NCBI GenBank assembly: GCA_902784025.1
Contig: CACZTF010000221.1
Location: 1 to 6,336, forward strand
Source: an uncultured Lachnospiraceae bacterium
Lineage (GTDB): Bacteria; Bacillota; Clostridia; Lachnospirales; Lachnospiraceae
Length of the DNA stretch: 6,336 nucleotides
Reading direction: 5' to 3'
The notes below the pieces were generated by a model. It saw only the letters and a program-made list of their open reading frames with translations. It had not been told where the DNA came from and did no database searches. Shown here piece after piece: positions 5,949 through 6,336 of the stretch. A program made the position numbers and the translations under genes. Within the stretch, counting starts at the first letter, position 1. Each line of letters starts with the position of its first letter.

Positions 5949-6336
5949 ATGAGTAACGTAGCGATACTTACTGATACGAATAGCGGGATCATGCCGGAAG
6001 ATGCAGATGCGCTGGGTGTACATGTGATATTAATGCCTATAATAATAGACGGTAAGACCTATTTGGAGGGAAAAGATATCACATACAAACAGTTTTTTGA
6101 ATTTCAGGAAGGCGGCAGTGATATCTCAACATCACAACCTTCCGTGGGTGACATGAAGAAAATGTTTGACGAATTGCTAAAGGATCATGAAGAAGTCGTA
6201 TTTATTCCTATGTCCAGCGGCTTATCAGGAACCTGCCAGTCTGCATCGATCCTTGCCGGTGAATATGACGGAAAGGTACAGGTAGTTAATAATCAGAGGA
6301 TATCAGTTACCATGAAGCAGTCGGTACTGGATGCAA
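5949..6336 (+). CDS. DegV-family fatty-acid-binding protein, N-terminal part (cut by window edge)
   Basis: The 129 visible residues are the start of a DegV (FakB-like) protein, a cytoplasmic fatty-acid binder of usually about 280 residues. Relatives of this family present fatty acids to the kinase FakA for phosphorylation and use in phospholipids. Family marks are the first strand VAILTDTNSGI at 4-14 (normally a TDS/TDT motif), TSQPSVGD at 61-68 whose Ser contacts the fatty-acid carboxylate in known structures, SSGLSGT at 89-95, and the RISVTMKQSVLDA stretch at 117-129. The AAAGGAG ribosome binding site (5935-5941) is 7 nt before ATG 5949. The gene follows a terminator and has its own promoter, so it is a separate unit; any fakA-like partner would lie outside the window. 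Confidence 0.92.
   Translation, partial: MSNVAILTDTNSGIMPEDADALGVHVILMPIIIDGKTYLEGKDITYKQFFEFQEGGSDISTSQPSVGDMKKMFDELLKDHEEVVFIPMSSGLSGTCQSASILAGEYDGKVQVVNNQRISVTMKQSVLDA

Overview
The window looks like the chromosome of a Gram-positive anaerobe of the class Clostridia, probably Lachnospiraceae (Butyrivibrio/Roseburia-like). The reasons are strong purine-rich ribosome binding sites, sigma-A-type promoters, moderately AT-rich DNA, a DegV-family protein and a lipoprotein with a Glu-Thr-Thr-Thr-Ala-Ala linker of the kind common in that group. This placement is inference; no rRNA or marker gene is present.

Layout. (1) Positions 1-2270, minus strand: nearly all of a CopA-type Cu+-exporting P1B ATPase, whose last few codons lie beyond the left edge. 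It starts at a TTG codon behind a clear ribosome binding site. (2) Positions 2271-2491: a divergent promoter region with several operator-like palindromes, one set near the copA promoter and a perfect 16-bp palindrome over the likely promoter of the rightward operon. (3) Positions 2492-5122, plus strand: a two-gene operon made of a glutamate-cysteine ligase (GCS2 family, plant/alphaproteobacterial type) and an ATP-grasp ligase of the glutathionylspermidine-synthase-like, circularly permuted kind. (4) Positions 5256-5699, plus strand: a small secreted lipoprotein with seven 6-residue repeats and a C-terminal PepSY domain, with its own promoter and a rho-independent terminator. (5) Positions 5949 to the right edge: the first 129 residues of a DegV-family fatty-acid-binding protein, with an extended -10 promoter and a stable hairpin in its leader.

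How the genes may work together. The ligase pair is the most interesting part. The first enzyme should make gamma-glutamylcysteine. The second is in the position of a glutathione synthetase but belongs to a different ATP-grasp group, so the final thiol may be glutathione made by a non-homologous enzyme, or another gamma-Glu-Cys conjugate. Lying back to back with a copper exporter, it may belong to a copper/thiol homeostasis module: low-molecular-weight thiols buffer Cu+ and CopA exports it. The lipoprotein and DegV genes have their own promoters and look like separate units.
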